This document shows positions 13,746-22,941 of a stretch of DNA of 64,000 bases, one piece after another (position 1 is the stretch's first letter; each line of letters starts with the position of its first letter). Under the pieces are notes generated by a model that saw only the letters and a list, made by a program, of their open reading frames with translations, did no database searches and was not told the origin of the DNA. The stretch comes from Alphaproteobacteria bacterium (GTDB lineage Bacteria; Pseudomonadota; Alphaproteobacteria; TMED109). The position numbers were made by a program, and so were the translations under genes. The stretch is from the NCBI GenBank assembly GCA_022825705.1, contig JAJDWH010000010.1, forward strand, positions 334,931-398,930, written 5' to 3'.

Positions 13746-15461
13746 TTAGTCGATGCCAAAGGCGAACAGGCCGCCGCCCTTGGTGTGGTTCTGGAGCCAC
13801 TCGCCGAAGGTGAGGGGCCAGATGCCACCACCACCTGCACCGACGACGATCGTGACGTACTGCTTGCCGCCGGCGGTGAAGGAGGTCGGGTTACCGTGCA
13901 CGCCGGTGCCCACGTTGAAGGCCCAGAGTTCTTCACCGGTGTCGTCGCGGACGGCGTGGAAGAAGCCCTCTGCGTCACCGTAGAACACGAGGCCGCCAGC
14001 CGTGGCCATCATGCCGCCCGTGGCGGGCGTGCTGTGCGGACGGATCCAGGCGAGTTCACCGTTCGAGGCGTCGTACGCTTTCACCGCACCGTTACCCTTG
14101 TTGAAGGTCAGGACCTTCGCGCCCAGGTACCACTCACCGCGACGCCATTCCATCTTCTTCGCCTGGAGGTCCATCGAGAAGTTGTACGTCGGGACGTAGA
14201 CCATGTTCACGCGCGGGGAGTAGGCCATCGGGTGCCACTCTTTTCCGCCGTCAAGCGAGGGGGCGATGTCGTTGGTACGACGGTCGTAGACCACGTCCAT
14301 TGCCGGGTCGCCACCTTCTTCCCAGGCCATGATCGGACGACAGTTGTCCTTGAAGCCAGGGGTCCAGTTAATCCGGCCGAGCGGAACCACCCAGTTGCAA
14401 CGACCGTTGGTACGGTCGATCGAGTAGAGGTGGCCGTTCCGGTCGCCGTGGAGCCAAACCTTCTTGCCATCGATGTCGGCCAGGATCACCTCGTTCACGC
14501 CGTCGTAGTCATACGGGTCGTTCGGGGTGTACTGGAACCAGAACTTGAGCTCGCCGTTGTCAGGGTCAAGCACGATGGTGGAGTTCGAGTACAGGTTGTC
14601 GCCAAGACGGACGTGACGGTCGAAGTCCGGGCCCGGGTTGCCGACCGGCACGTAGAGCAAGTGCAGGTCCTGGTCGTACGAAGCGGTGATCCACGTTGAA
14701 CCACCACCGTACTTCCAGGATTCGCCGGCCCACGTGTCGTTGTTGGGCTCGCCTTCAGCCGGAATGGTGTAGGTGTTCCAAATCGTGTCACCGTTCTCGT
14801 GGTCGAGGGCGCGGACCCAGCCGCGGACGCCGTACTCGGCACCGGCGGTGCCGATGATGATCTTGCCGTCAAGCGCCAGCGGCATGACGGTGAAGGTCTC
14901 GGCGTAGGTGTAGTCACCAACGGTCTTGTCGAAGACGACTTCACCGGTCGCGTTGTCAAGAGCGACAAGGTGCGCGTCCAGCGTTGCGAGGTAGACGTTG
15001 TCCTTGTACGGAGCGACGCCACGGTTCACAACGTCACAGCACAGCTGCGGGTACACGTCGGCCGGAAGCTCGCGTTCGTACTTCCACTTGATCAGACCAG
15101 TCTGACCATCGGCCGCGATCACGCGGTTGAAGGACGTCGTTACGTAAAGGGTGCCACCGACAGCGACGGCCTGGCTGTCCTGCCCCTCAAGGGTACCGAA
15201 TGACAGGTACCACTCAGCCTCGAGGTCCGCAGCGTTGTCCTGGTTGATCGCCGTCTGCAGGGCGTACCGGGTGCTCTCGTAGTCGCGGCCGTAATGGAGC
15301 CAGTTCATCGGGTCCTTGTCGGCGTTCAGAAGCATGTCGTCCGAAACGTAGTTCGGCTGCTGCTTGGGTGCCGCAAGGATGTCAATACCCTGAGCGAACG
15401 CGGACGTCGCGAGCCCAAAGCTCACGAGCACACCGATCGTCAGTTTGGTTAGGAGATGCAT
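13746..15461 (-). CDS. xoxF: lanthanide-type PQQ-dependent alcohol dehydrogenase (XoxF-like)
   Basis: A 571-residue periplasmic quinoprotein that oxidises methanol or a related alcohol and passes electrons to XoxG. The signal peptide is MHLLTKLTIGVLVSFGLATSAFA; the start at 15461 has GGGAGGAAT upstream. The vicinal Cys pair is at 141-142 (LCCDVVNRG). Metal-site candidates are E209 (AGAEYG), N275 (VGNPGP), D318 and D320 (PYDYDGVNE). The extra Asp of the DYD motif marks lanthanide-dependent enzymes, and the 43-residue N-to-D spacing equals that in XoxF. The GNPGPDFDRHVR region and shorter length resemble broader PQQ alcohol dehydrogenases, so it is not a standard XoxF5. Confidence 0.88.
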   Translation of the reverse strand: MHLLTKLTIGVLVSFGLATSAFAQGIDILAAPKQQPNYVSDDMLLNADKDPMNWLHYGRDYESTRYALQTAINQDNAADLEAEWYLSFGTLEGQDSQAVAVGGTLYVTTSFNRVIAADGQTGLIKWKYERELPADVYPQLCCDVVNRGVAPYKDNVYLATLDAHLVALDNATGEVVFDKTVGDYTYAETFTVMPLALDGKIIIGTAGAEYGVRGWVRALDHENGDTIWNTYTIPAEGEPNNDTWAGESWKYGGGSTWITASYDQDLHLLYVPVGNPGPDFDRHVRLGDNLYSNSTIVLDPDNGELKFWFQYTPNDPYDYDGVNEVILADIDGKKVWLHGDRNGHLYSIDRTNGRCNWVVPLGRINWTPGFKDNCRPIMAWEEGGDPAMDVVYDRRTNDIAPSLDGGKEWHPMAYSPRVNMVYVPTYNFSMDLQAKKMEWRRGEWYLGAKVLTFNKGNGAVKAYDASNGELAWIRPHSTPATGGMMATAGGLVFYGDAEGFFHAVRDDTGEELWAFNVGTGVHGNPTSFTAGGKQYVTIVVGAGGGGIWPLTFGEWLQNHTKGGGLFAFGID

Positions 15462-15674
15462 TAGGTAATTCCTCCCGTTCAGCATCTTTTCATTAGGTGG
15501 GGCCACAACCCGACTGCCCGGTCGCGCTTGCGCGGCACCGGTTTCACGTAGCCGTGTCTCGCCGAAACGGCGGCGAAACCTGAAAGGCCCTTCCTTTTGT
15601 GCGGCGGACTATACGGGTTTACGCAACGGTATGCCACCGGTTCGCGCCGGCTGAATCATCGGTCGGCCGTTCGG

Positions 15675-18600
15675 CTACTTGGCGAAACTCCCCGGGGCCA
15701 GCGAACGCCGCAACTGGGCCAGTGGCGGGCAGCGCCGTTCATCGTGGTACTCGACTTGGCAGTCCAGGCACTGGAAGCATTCGTTCATGTTGATGACGCC
15801 GCTCGCGGGAATGGCCTGGACCGGACACGCCCGCTCGCACAGTCGGCACGGATTCCCGCATTCGACCCGGCGCGCCAGGTTCCCGAAGATCCGGATCTTG
15901 CCGAGCACGGCGACGGCGGCACCCAAAGGGCACAGGAAGCGACAGTAAAAGCGCTCGACGAACAGCCCGAGCGCCAGCAATACCCCCGCATACAGGACGT
16001 ACGGCAGGCTGCGGTCGAACCGGAGCGTGATGGCCGTCTTGAACGGCTCGACTTCCGCGACGGTTTGCGTGGTGCCCATCCCCAGGGTCAGGGCGCTCCC
16101 AATCAACACCGCCAATACCACGTACTTGAGGGCCCACAGGCGCTCGTTCGCGGTTTCGGCGATTGCGAGAGTGGGTAGCCGGACAGCGCGCGCCAGGCGG
16201 GCCAGCAGTTCCTGCAGCGCGCCGAACGGGCAAAGCCAGCCACAAAAGACCCCGCGCCCGAACAGCACCAGCGACACGAGCGTGTAGCCGGCGATGATGA
16301 CGATCAGTGGTTCGTAGAGAAAACTGGTCCAACCGCCGGTGAAGATGGCCTGCGCATACGTGAGCACGTTGACGATGGTGAGTTGCGCGTTCGCAACCCA
16401 ACCAAGCCAGCCGATGACGACCACGAGGAAGGCGAGGCGCACCCATTGGTGAACCCGGCGGTGGCGCGAAACGACGTTGGGCCGGGCCACGAGCACCGAG
16501 AGCACCAACAGCAGCAGCACGAGCCCCATGATGGCTTCATCGTGCTCGGCCCAGACGCGCCGCCAGCCGTCAAGTGCGCTGGTTCTGACCAGCCCGAAAT
16601 AGGCCGTCTGGACCGGTCGGAGGCCAGCGTCCTCAAGGGCGATCGGATCCCCGCCGATCAATTCCTGGGGTAGCGAATACCCAACATCGATTGCCCCACC
16701 GCCCTGGTCCGCGGGTACGCGAAGCTCCAGGGTCCATGGCTTGAGCGGGTCGAACTTCCAACCACGCGGGATCCGGAACAGGCCAGTCTCAGAAAACAGC
16801 GGTCGTCCGTCGGCACGGACCGCGGTCGCGGTGAGCGATTCCGACTTTGTAAAGCTGAAGGATTGCTCGCCCTGGACCAGCCGGAGCCGGTCGTACTGAC
16901 CGGTCCGCCGGACGGCGTTCCCCCGCCAGGAGATTCGGCCGCTCCCGAGGACGGCGAGGAGCTGGTCGCCGTAGCCGATCTGCGAGATATGGTGATTGAA
17001 CCACTGGCCGCCGAAGAGATTTCGACCAACGTCAGCGGGGGTCGCCAGCGCGGCATACAGTGACAGCACGGCTTCGCCCGGCTCGTGGCCCTCGCCGCCG
17101 ATTCCCAGATCCTGTGCCGTGTACTCGCCGCCGACCACGCCGCCCCAGTCCAGGAGCGCTTGCCAGGATCTCGGTTCAAACCGGTCGACGTCGAGCTGAA
17201 ACGGACCGGTGTTTTCCTCCTCGCCCAGCAGCCCCTGGATCCGGGCCATCTTTCGCGCCGAAAGGACGATCGCGTTGTACGTGAGCGTGGCACTGATCGT
17301 CGCGCCCCGAACCCCGTCCACCCCGCGCCCGGTGAACCGCACCGGCCGACGGACATCGAGGTTGCGAAGTCCCTCGAAGAGGTCCTCGAGCTTGGTTTGC
17401 GGGATCAGGCTGGGGCCCACCATCGGTTCGTGGAGTTCGAGGACCGCCGAGCCGGTGATGCGGCCGGCGTGATCCAGGCCGACGATGATGTCGAACGGTT
17501 CCCCGGAGTAGCCGCGCGGGTTCACTGTCTCGAAGGTCGAGAACAGCCATCCCTGCACCGCGTCGCCATCCCGCACCGTGGCAACCGGCGGCGATCCGTC
17601 GGGCGGCTGTACATCGCTGGCCCCGGGAAACGTCTTGGCGATGACGCCCGGCGTGAGGCGGGTTGCGAGCGGGTCGTACATGTCGGCGCCGGCAGGGTCG
17701 GTTGTGGTCACCAGCGCAGCCACGATCGCGGCCGCGGCACCCGTGGCGCCCGCGGTCCCGCGCCCCGGCTTCCGCGCGGGCTTCGCCTCGGGGCAGAACG
17801 CAGGGTCGAAGTAGGCCTCCTGGCACCGGAGGCACTGGATGCATTCCGAATGATCGATGGTGCCGTCGGCCCGGATGGCACGAGTCGGACACACCGGCTC
17901 GCACTTCGTACAGCTGGTGCCGCAGGCTCGGCGGCGCCGGAGCCAGTCGAGCATCCGCAGCCGCCCGCCGAGGCCGAGCGCGGCGCCGAATGGACAGAGG
18001 TATCGGCAGAACGCCCGCTCGGTAAACACCGCGATGGCCAGGCAGGCCACGGCCCACACCACGTAGGGCCAGGGCCGAAGGAACGCGTCCCCGATCGCGG
18101 TCCCGAAGGGCTCGGCCGCCAACGCCGTATCGAGCATGGCGGGTATGAACACTGCGACGGCCACGATGCCGGCCAGGACGGCGTACTTGAGGAACCTGAG
18201 ACTCCTGTGAACGCGCGCCGGGGGCTCGTATCGCGGCACCCCCAACAGCCGCGCGGCCCGATGAATGAAGTCCTGCAGCGCACCAAAAGGGCACAGCCAG
18301 CCGCAAAAGGCGCCGCGTCCCCAGAGGAGCAGGGCGACCAGCGTGAAGACGACGACCAGCACCAGCGCCGGGATGCCGAGAAGCGGGCGCCAGTCGCCAA
18401 CCGCCGTCGCACTCCGTACGGCATCGACGATTTCCTGCAGGCCCGGCTGCACGCCGAACCAGCCGCCCAGCCCGATCAGCGTGGCGGCGAGCAATCCCCC
18501 GCGGACGACGCGGTACAGCCGCGGGCGACGGGTCAGCGGGTCGGCCAGGACGATGGTCGCCACCACGGCGCCGATCAACAGGACCACTGCCAATACGCTC

Positions 18601-19157
18601 AGGCCGGACGTGTGCCAAACGCGCTTCCAGGGCGGACCCCACACGTCGACAAAGCCTTGTCGGTTCGGCATCTGCACCGCGGGCAGCGTCGAAGCATCCA
18701 GGATCAGGTCGCGGCCAATGATCCGGTTGGTCCAGAGGAGGTACGCGGTCACCGCATAGACTTCGTCGTCTGTCAGGGTGAGGGGCGCGTTGTGCGGCAT
18801 CGCCCGGCGGATGTAGTCGAAGAGCGTCGTGGCGTAGGGCCAGTACGAGCCAACCGTCTTGACCGGCTGCGCGGTGGCGAGCGTGCCGACGCCGCCGGTG
18901 AGCATGTCGGCATCGGCGCCGTCGCCCTGCGCGCCGTGACAGACCAGACACTGTGCCTGGTACACCCCTTCGCCGGCTTCGACGGTGCCGGAACCGTCGG
19001 GCAGCGTGGCGCCGTCAGGAGCGATGGAGATGTCCATCTGCTGCACGACCGCTTCCGACGCTTCCCGCCCGAGGTCCGGGGACACGGGCAGTTCGTCGGC
19101 CATGGCGGCCGCTCCTTGGACAAGCAGCAGAGCTGCCACGACGACGGGTCGGGTCAC
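15675..19157 (-). CDS. fusion: SoxD-like cytochrome c + polyferredoxin + NosR-like flavin/4Fe-4S membrane protein
   Basis: A single 1160-residue reading frame. After a signal peptide (VTRPVVVAALLLVQGAAAMA) comes a SoxD-like cytochrome c (heme CLVCH at 70-74, GSYWPYATTLFDYIRRAMPHNAP). Then a NapH-like membrane module: CGWLCP at 285-290, CRYLCP near 384, 4Fe-4S sites at 412-423 and 439-455. Next a periplasmic FMN-binding domain (DGVRGATIS at 614-622, candidate flavinylated Thr620) and a second membrane module with CGWLCP at 972-977, CRFLCP near 1072, and 4Fe-4S sites at 1100-1111 and 1127-1143. It follows soxC by 13 nt. GTG at 19157 is chosen because it starts the signal peptide just after soxC. 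NosR normally lacks the heme and first module. Confidence 0.85.
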   Translation of the reverse strand: MTRPVVVAALLLVQGAAAMADELPVSPDLGREASEAVVQQMDISIAPDGATLPDGSGTVEAGEGVYQAQCLVCHGAQGDGADADMLTGGVGTLATAQPVKTVGSYWPYATTLFDYIRRAMPHNAPLTLTDDEVYAVTAYLLWTNRIIGRDLILDASTLPAVQMPNRQGFVDVWGPPWKRVWHTSGLSVLAVVLLIGAVVATIVLADPLTRRPRLYRVVRGGLLAATLIGLGGWFGVQPGLQEIVDAVRSATAVGDWRPLLGIPALVLVVVFTLVALLLWGRGAFCGWLCPFGALQDFIHRAARLLGVPRYEPPARVHRSLRFLKYAVLAGIVAVAVFIPAMLDTALAAEPFGTAIGDAFLRPWPYVVWAVACLAIAVFTERAFCRYLCPFGAALGLGGRLRMLDWLRRRRACGTSCTKCEPVCPTRAIRADGTIDHSECIQCLRCQEAYFDPAFCPEAKPARKPGRGTAGATGAAAAIVAALVTTTDPAGADMYDPLATRLTPGVIAKTFPGASDVQPPDGSPPVATVRDGDAVQGWLFSTFETVNPRGYSGEPFDIIVGLDHAGRITGSAVLELHEPMVGPSLIPQTKLEDLFEGLRNLDVRRPVRFTGRGVDGVRGATISATLTYNAIVLSARKMARIQGLLGEEENTGPFQLDVDRFEPRSWQALLDWGGVVGGEYTAQDLGIGGEGHEPGEAVLSLYAALATPADVGRNLFGGQWFNHHISQIGYGDQLLAVLGSGRISWRGNAVRRTGQYDRLRLVQGEQSFSFTKSESLTATAVRADGRPLFSETGLFRIPRGWKFDPLKPWTLELRVPADQGGGAIDVGYSLPQELIGGDPIALEDAGLRPVQTAYFGLVRTSALDGWRRVWAEHDEAIMGLVLLLLVLSVLVARPNVVSRHRRVHQWVRLAFLVVVIGWLGWVANAQLTIVNVLTYAQAIFTGGWTSFLYEPLIVIIAGYTLVSLVLFGRGVFCGWLCPFGALQELLARLARAVRLPTLAIAETANERLWALKYVVLAVLIGSALTLGMGTTQTVAEVEPFKTAITLRFDRSLPYVLYAGVLLALGLFVERFYCRFLCPLGAAVAVLGKIRIFGNLARRVECGNPCRLCERACPVQAIPASGVINMNECFQCLDCQVEYHDERRCPPLAQLRRSLAPGSFAK

Positions 19158-19170
19158 AGGCTGCGGGAAA

Positions 19171-20418
19171 CTAGAGGTAGACGTTGGTGACACTGCCGTC
19201 CGAGCCAATGTGCCAGCTCTGGATGGCATTGCAGTGGTAGAGCTGGCCGTGCGCATAGCGCGCTGACCATTCGGCCCGGGATTCCTGGCGATGGCCGGCC
19301 TGGTCGGTCGCGCGCGACAGCAGGGTCGCCGGCGAACCATCCCAGGTCCAGTTGTGCCGAAATCGGACAGGTGCGTACGTCATCGGGCGGCCGTCGAGCG
19401 CGGCGGTGTGCCATGAATTCCCGCCGTCCGTCGAAACTTCCACGCGGCGCACGGCGCCGTGCCCCGACCATGCCAGCCCGCTGATGTGCTGAAAGCCGGG
19501 GGCGATCGTCTGGCCGCCGCTCGGTTCGGTGATGACCGACTTCACGTCCATGGGGTAGGTGAACTGGAGGGCCTTTCCGTCCGGCCGCAGGTCGCTGTAC
19601 TTGGAGGTTTCGTCCCGTGTGTGGACCGGCTCCTGGACGACCTTGAGCCGGCGCAACCACTTGACGTTGAGATTGCCCTCCCATCCCGGCACCACCAGCC
19701 GCATCGGATAGCCCTGCTCGGGCCGAAGCCGTTCGCCGTTCTGGTACAGCGCCACCAGGACGTCATCCAGCGCCTTCTCCATCGGCAGGCTGCGGCTCAT
19801 CGCGTTGGCGTCGGCGCCTTCGGCAAGAAGCCACCGCGCTCCTCGTCGAGGCCGAGCCTCGCCGAGGAGCAGTGACAGCGGGATCCCCGTCCACTCGGCG
19901 GTGGACACCAGCCCGTGGATCATGCCGCACGTTTCGTCGACGGCCAGGGGAAAAGCGTTCGAGTTGAAGAAGCTGTTTCCGGCGCACTCGATGAAGAGCA
20001 CCTTCGTCGCCATCGGGTAGCGCAGCAGGTCGGCCGGCGAAAACAGCAGGTTGCGTTCCACTTCGCCGTGAATGAGGAGTTCGTGGCGCAGCGGATTAAT
20101 GGCGGGCACGCCGTTGTGGCTGCGCTCGAAATGCAGGCCGTTCGGCGTGATCGTGCCTTCGAGGTCCTCGAGCGGCGTCATGGCCACGCCGGCCCCTGGC
20201 GAAACGTCCTCGTACGGCTGCAGTATCTCCCGTCCGACGTCCGCCTCCTGGGGAGCCGGCGCTCCGTACTCCCGGAACGGGCGTCCCGGTACCTGCATCC
20301 AGTCGGGTGCGGCGTCCCCCGCCCGCGCGGCCATCGCGGTACCGGGCGCCATGGCCCCGGCCGCCGCGCCCCCCAGCAGGGTCCGCCGGTTCAGACGTGG
20401 GCCGCGCGGACGGCGCAT
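19171..20418 (-). CDS. soxC: SoxC-like sulfite dehydrogenase molybdenum subunit
   Basis: A molybdopterin oxidoreductase of the sulfite oxidase family, exported folded by Tat: the signal has RLNRRTLLGGAAAGAMAPG. The molybdenum-ligating Cys is in FIECAGNSFFN (about residue 145), and the domain continues through EWTGIPLSLLLGEA, GYPMRLVVPGWEGNLNVKWLRRL and the C-terminal dimerisation domain (VRRVEVSTDGGNSW). At 415 residues it matches SoxC. The partner heme protein SoxD is expected downstream and is found as the N-terminal domain of the next gene. No soxXYZAB is seen here, so the substrate may not be thiosulfate-derived sulfane sulfur. ATG 20418 overlaps the SDR stop (TGATG). Confidence 0.88.
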   Translation of the reverse strand: MRRPRGPRLNRRTLLGGAAAGAMAPGTAMAARAGDAAPDWMQVPGRPFREYGAPAPQEADVGREILQPYEDVSPGAGVAMTPLEDLEGTITPNGLHFERSHNGVPAINPLRHELLIHGEVERNLLFSPADLLRYPMATKVLFIECAGNSFFNSNAFPLAVDETCGMIHGLVSTAEWTGIPLSLLLGEARPRRGARWLLAEGADANAMSRSLPMEKALDDVLVALYQNGERLRPEQGYPMRLVVPGWEGNLNVKWLRRLKVVQEPVHTRDETSKYSDLRPDGKALQFTYPMDVKSVITEPSGGQTIAPGFQHISGLAWSGHGAVRRVEVSTDGGNSWHTAALDGRPMTYAPVRFRHNWTWDGSPATLLSRATDQAGHRQESRAEWSARYAHGQLYHCNAIQSWHIGSDGSVTNVYL

Positions 20419-21197
20419 CACCCGGTTCCTTCTCCGAACCGCTCATGCAGGCGCCGCATGCCGCGGATCCACCGGTCATGGTCAGTGGCCTTGCGGCGGA
20501 CGTACTCGGCCACATTCGGGTGCGGCAGGACGAGAAAGGTGCCGGCCGCGATGCCGTCGAACGCTGATCGGGCGACATCATCTGGCTCCAGCACGCCATC
20601 GAGGCCTGCGACGCCACCATCTTCAAGGTTGGCGATCATGTCGGTGCGGACCGCTTGCGGACACAGGGCCGAAACGCCGAGGCCCCGGTCGCCCCAGGTG
20701 ATGGACAGCCATTCGGCGTAGGCGAGCGCAGCATGCTTGGTCACGGCATACGTCGCGGAGCCGATTTGCGACAGAAGGCCCGCCGCCGAGACAGTGATCA
20801 GGAAGTACCCTCCGCGTCCTGCCATCGGCGCCGCGAGGCGGCGTGCGGCGTACACGTGGCTCATGACGTTCACGTCCCAGCAGGCCTGCCAGTCGGCCGC
20901 GCTGGTGTCCACGCCGCCCGGGCGATGAATGCCAGCGTTCGAGCAAAAGACGTCGATGGGCCCGGCAAACGCCTCAGCGCCCTCGATGAATTGTCCCATC
21001 GCCGCGTCGTCGCCGACGTCCGTAGCCCAGGCACGGCCCCCGCACGCCGCCGCGCAGGCTTCGGCGGCGGCGCCATCGAGGTCGGCCACCGCGACGGCGC
21101 GCGCACCCCGGCGGTGTGCTTCCATCGCCAGCGCGCGCCCGATCCCGTTGCCGCCGCCGGTGATCGCAACCACCTTGTCCTTCACATTCATGCTCAT
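20418..21197 (-). CDS. short-chain dehydrogenase/reductase
   Basis: A 259-residue NAD(P)-dependent SDR. The dinucleotide motif is TGGGNGIGRA, the structural motif CSNAG (NNAG equivalent), and the catalytic Ser and Tyr-x3-Lys are in VSAAGLL...YAVTKHA. The acidic residue in AVADLDG after beta-2 suggests NAD preference. Its start overlaps the methyltransferase stop (ATGA) and its stop overlaps soxC. Coupling on both sides places it in one operon with the methyltransferase and the SoxC/fusion electron-transfer pair. Its substrate is unknown; an alcohol or ketone made or used by that pathway is likely. Confidence 0.88.
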   Translation of the reverse strand: MSMNVKDKVVAITGGGNGIGRALAMEAHRRGARAVAVADLDGAAAEACAAACGGRAWATDVGDDAAMGQFIEGAEAFAGPIDVFCSNAGIHRPGGVDTSAADWQACWDVNVMSHVYAARRLAAPMAGRGGYFLITVSAAGLLSQIGSATYAVTKHAALAYAEWLSITWGDRGLGVSALCPQAVRTDMIANLEDGGVAGLDGVLEPDDVARSAFDGIAAGTFLVLPHPNVAEYVRRKATDHDRWIRGMRRLHERFGEGTG

Positions 21198-22237
21198 TCC
21201 CCCCGGGGAGCCGCGACCAGCAGCGTAAAGATCCCGCCGATGGTATTGCGTTCGATGATCTTCAGACCAGCATCCGCAAGGAGGGTCGCTTGCTGGCTGG
21301 CGGTCGGTACCACGTTGCCCCAGGTCATTTCATTGAACTGGGTCTGGACGGCAAGCGCGGCCTCCGGAACGCGGAGATCGGCATCCTCTGGATAGGTTTC
21401 GTCAAGGATCACGAGTCGACCGTCTTCACGCAGCAGGCGTCGGCAGTGGCCGAGGACTTCCGCGCGCACGCCCTCGGGAATCTCGTGCAGTACCTCGACC
21501 ATCGAGATCACGTCGAAGCTGGCGGTGTCGCCCTGCCATTCGTTTCCGTCCTGAATGGTGACTCGATCCTCAAGGCCACTGGCGGACACGTTCCGACGAG
21601 CCTGCTCAAGCCCGTCCTGATGGACGTCGATCCCGGCGCACCGGGCCTGCGGGAAGGCTTTGGCCACCTGGACAACAAGGCCCCCGACGCCACAGCCGTA
21701 ATCCAGGAATGTGCCGCCACCCGTCAGGGCTGAGCGCACCTCTTCAATTTCGGGGAGGAGACGGCGGGCCATGAGTACGTGCAGCCCGGCCGTGGTGTTG
21801 CCGATCGCCTCGGCGAAGGCATGGCCGTGCTCCTGGAAAGTGCGGACCGACCCGTCCGCCATGGCTGCCGTATGGGTGGCCAGATCCTGCTGAAAATGGT
21901 CGAGCGTGGCGATGACGTAAGGAAGGAGGAACCGGGGATCACCGGGCTTGGCCAGAATGGCGTCGAAGTGGGGCGCAAGGCGCGCCCGCCCGTCGGTCAG
22001 CGGGTCCAGGACTTCCCACGCGATGGCCGTTTTCCACCAGATCCGGACAAATGGGAGGTGGAGCCCCTTGGGGGCAGCGAGGTCCTCCGGCGTCAGACCA
22101 CGGTCTCCGGCTTCGGCGAGGAGACGAAACCAGCCAAGATCGGCTCCGGTACGAATGAGATGAAGGACGTGGAGGCCGCGAATGTGGCTCCACAGCTTGT
22201 TGATTTGGGTTTCGAATGGAACGTCGGGTGCAGGCAT
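21194..22237 (-). CDS. class I SAM-dependent methyltransferase
   Basis: A 347-residue methyltransferase with a helical N-terminal dimerisation-like region (FETQINKLWSHIRGLHVLHLI) and a Rossmann SAM-binding domain: FLDYGCGVGGLVVQVA is motif I, CAGIDVHQDGLEQARRN contains the acidic ribose-binding residue, and FDVISMVEVLHEIPEG is motif IV. The layout resembles O-methyltransferases and cyclopropane-synthase-like proteins; no substrate can be assigned. It is the first gene of the operon methyltransferase-SDR-soxC-fusion. No close promoter was recognised, but a TTAAC-ATG-GTTAA palindrome sits about 390 bp upstream. Confidence 0.85.
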   Translation of the reverse strand: MPAPDVPFETQINKLWSHIRGLHVLHLIRTGADLGWFRLLAEAGDRGLTPEDLAAPKGLHLPFVRIWWKTAIAWEVLDPLTDGRARLAPHFDAILAKPGDPRFLLPYVIATLDHFQQDLATHTAAMADGSVRTFQEHGHAFAEAIGNTTAGLHVLMARRLLPEIEEVRSALTGGGTFLDYGCGVGGLVVQVAKAFPQARCAGIDVHQDGLEQARRNVSASGLEDRVTIQDGNEWQGDTASFDVISMVEVLHEIPEGVRAEVLGHCRRLLREDGRLVILDETYPEDADLRVPEAALAVQTQFNEMTWGNVVPTASQQATLLADAGLKIIERNTIGGIFTLLVAAPRGE

Positions 22238-22941
22238 GCGGTGCGCTCGCTGATGGAAAACGCCCGGAAGGCAGTCTCGGGTCGATGCCCGGTGGCGGTC
22301 GGTTGCGGAATGATGCCGGGAACGGACGACAGCTTCTTATAGCACTATTGATAGGCCGCATCGGCGCGCGGCCGGCCGCGCGCCGGCAATGCGTCGGGAA
22401 GCCCGCGTGGCGGGGCCGCGCGAACTCCCGATTCCAGGGGAGAACAGCCGCATCTCTTGCCGAGACGGTGCGCCCGGAACGGCGTGGGCAAGCGTCCAGC
22501 GCGCAGCCGGTCGCCGAGCCGAACTCTGGCTCCGGCGTCCCGGCCGGCAGGTGAACGGACTGATGCTTTCTCCCATCGCTGGAATGCGCGTGAAGGCTCG
22601 GCATTGCCCGGCGGCGCCGATTTTTGTTAACATGGTTAACTAAATTTTCGTGTGTGGAACTCAGGGCAATCCGTGCAGTCGCAGACCGAATCGCCAGCAA
22701 TCGGGCCCAAGCCTGATCCAGCGGTCGGGCCCGTTCGTCGTTGCCAGAAGCCGGAGATCACGTCCCCGCAGATCGACCGAGCAACTGTTCACGGTGGCGT
22801 CGCGATCGGATGCGGCCGCCCGCCCTGCGGACGAGTCACCCGTCCGGGCTACCCCCTGTTTCACGCACCGGCGGGGACGATCCATTCGCCGATTCCGATC
22901 ACCTTCGCGGTCGTCGAGGGTGCAGACAGGAGAGGTTTGCC
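22238..22941. other. 704-bp divergent intergenic region
   Basis: Separates the minus-strand methyltransferase operon from the plus-strand hydrolase. No supported gene was found; short frames here lack ribosome sites and protein-like composition. The local AT-rich island around 22615-22650 holds a palindrome listed separately and is the most likely control region. Confidence 0.5.
22627..22639. promoter_or_regulatory. TTAAC-ATG-GTTAA palindrome, candidate operator
   Basis: A perfect inverted repeat with 5-bp arms and a 3-nt spacer inside an AT-rich island of otherwise GC-rich DNA, between two divergent operons. The size and symmetry fit a MarR/TetR-type operator; a marR gene lies 4 kb away. 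The binding protein is inference. Confidence 0.4.

Noticed and set aside
13785..14699. Long plus-strand frame opposite xoxF
   Set aside because: Shadow of the high-GC xoxF coding strand; composition (V/R/H-rich) and absence of motifs are typical of antisense frames.
15623..15640. Sigma-54-like TGGCAT...TTGC upstream of xoxF
   Set aside because: The distance between the GG and GC elements is one nt short of the strict sigma-54 spacing.
17085..19190. 701-codon plus-strand frame opposite the fusion gene
   Set aside because: Antisense shadow; the minus strand carries heme, Fe-S and membrane motifs, the plus frame is Arg/Gly-rich without any.
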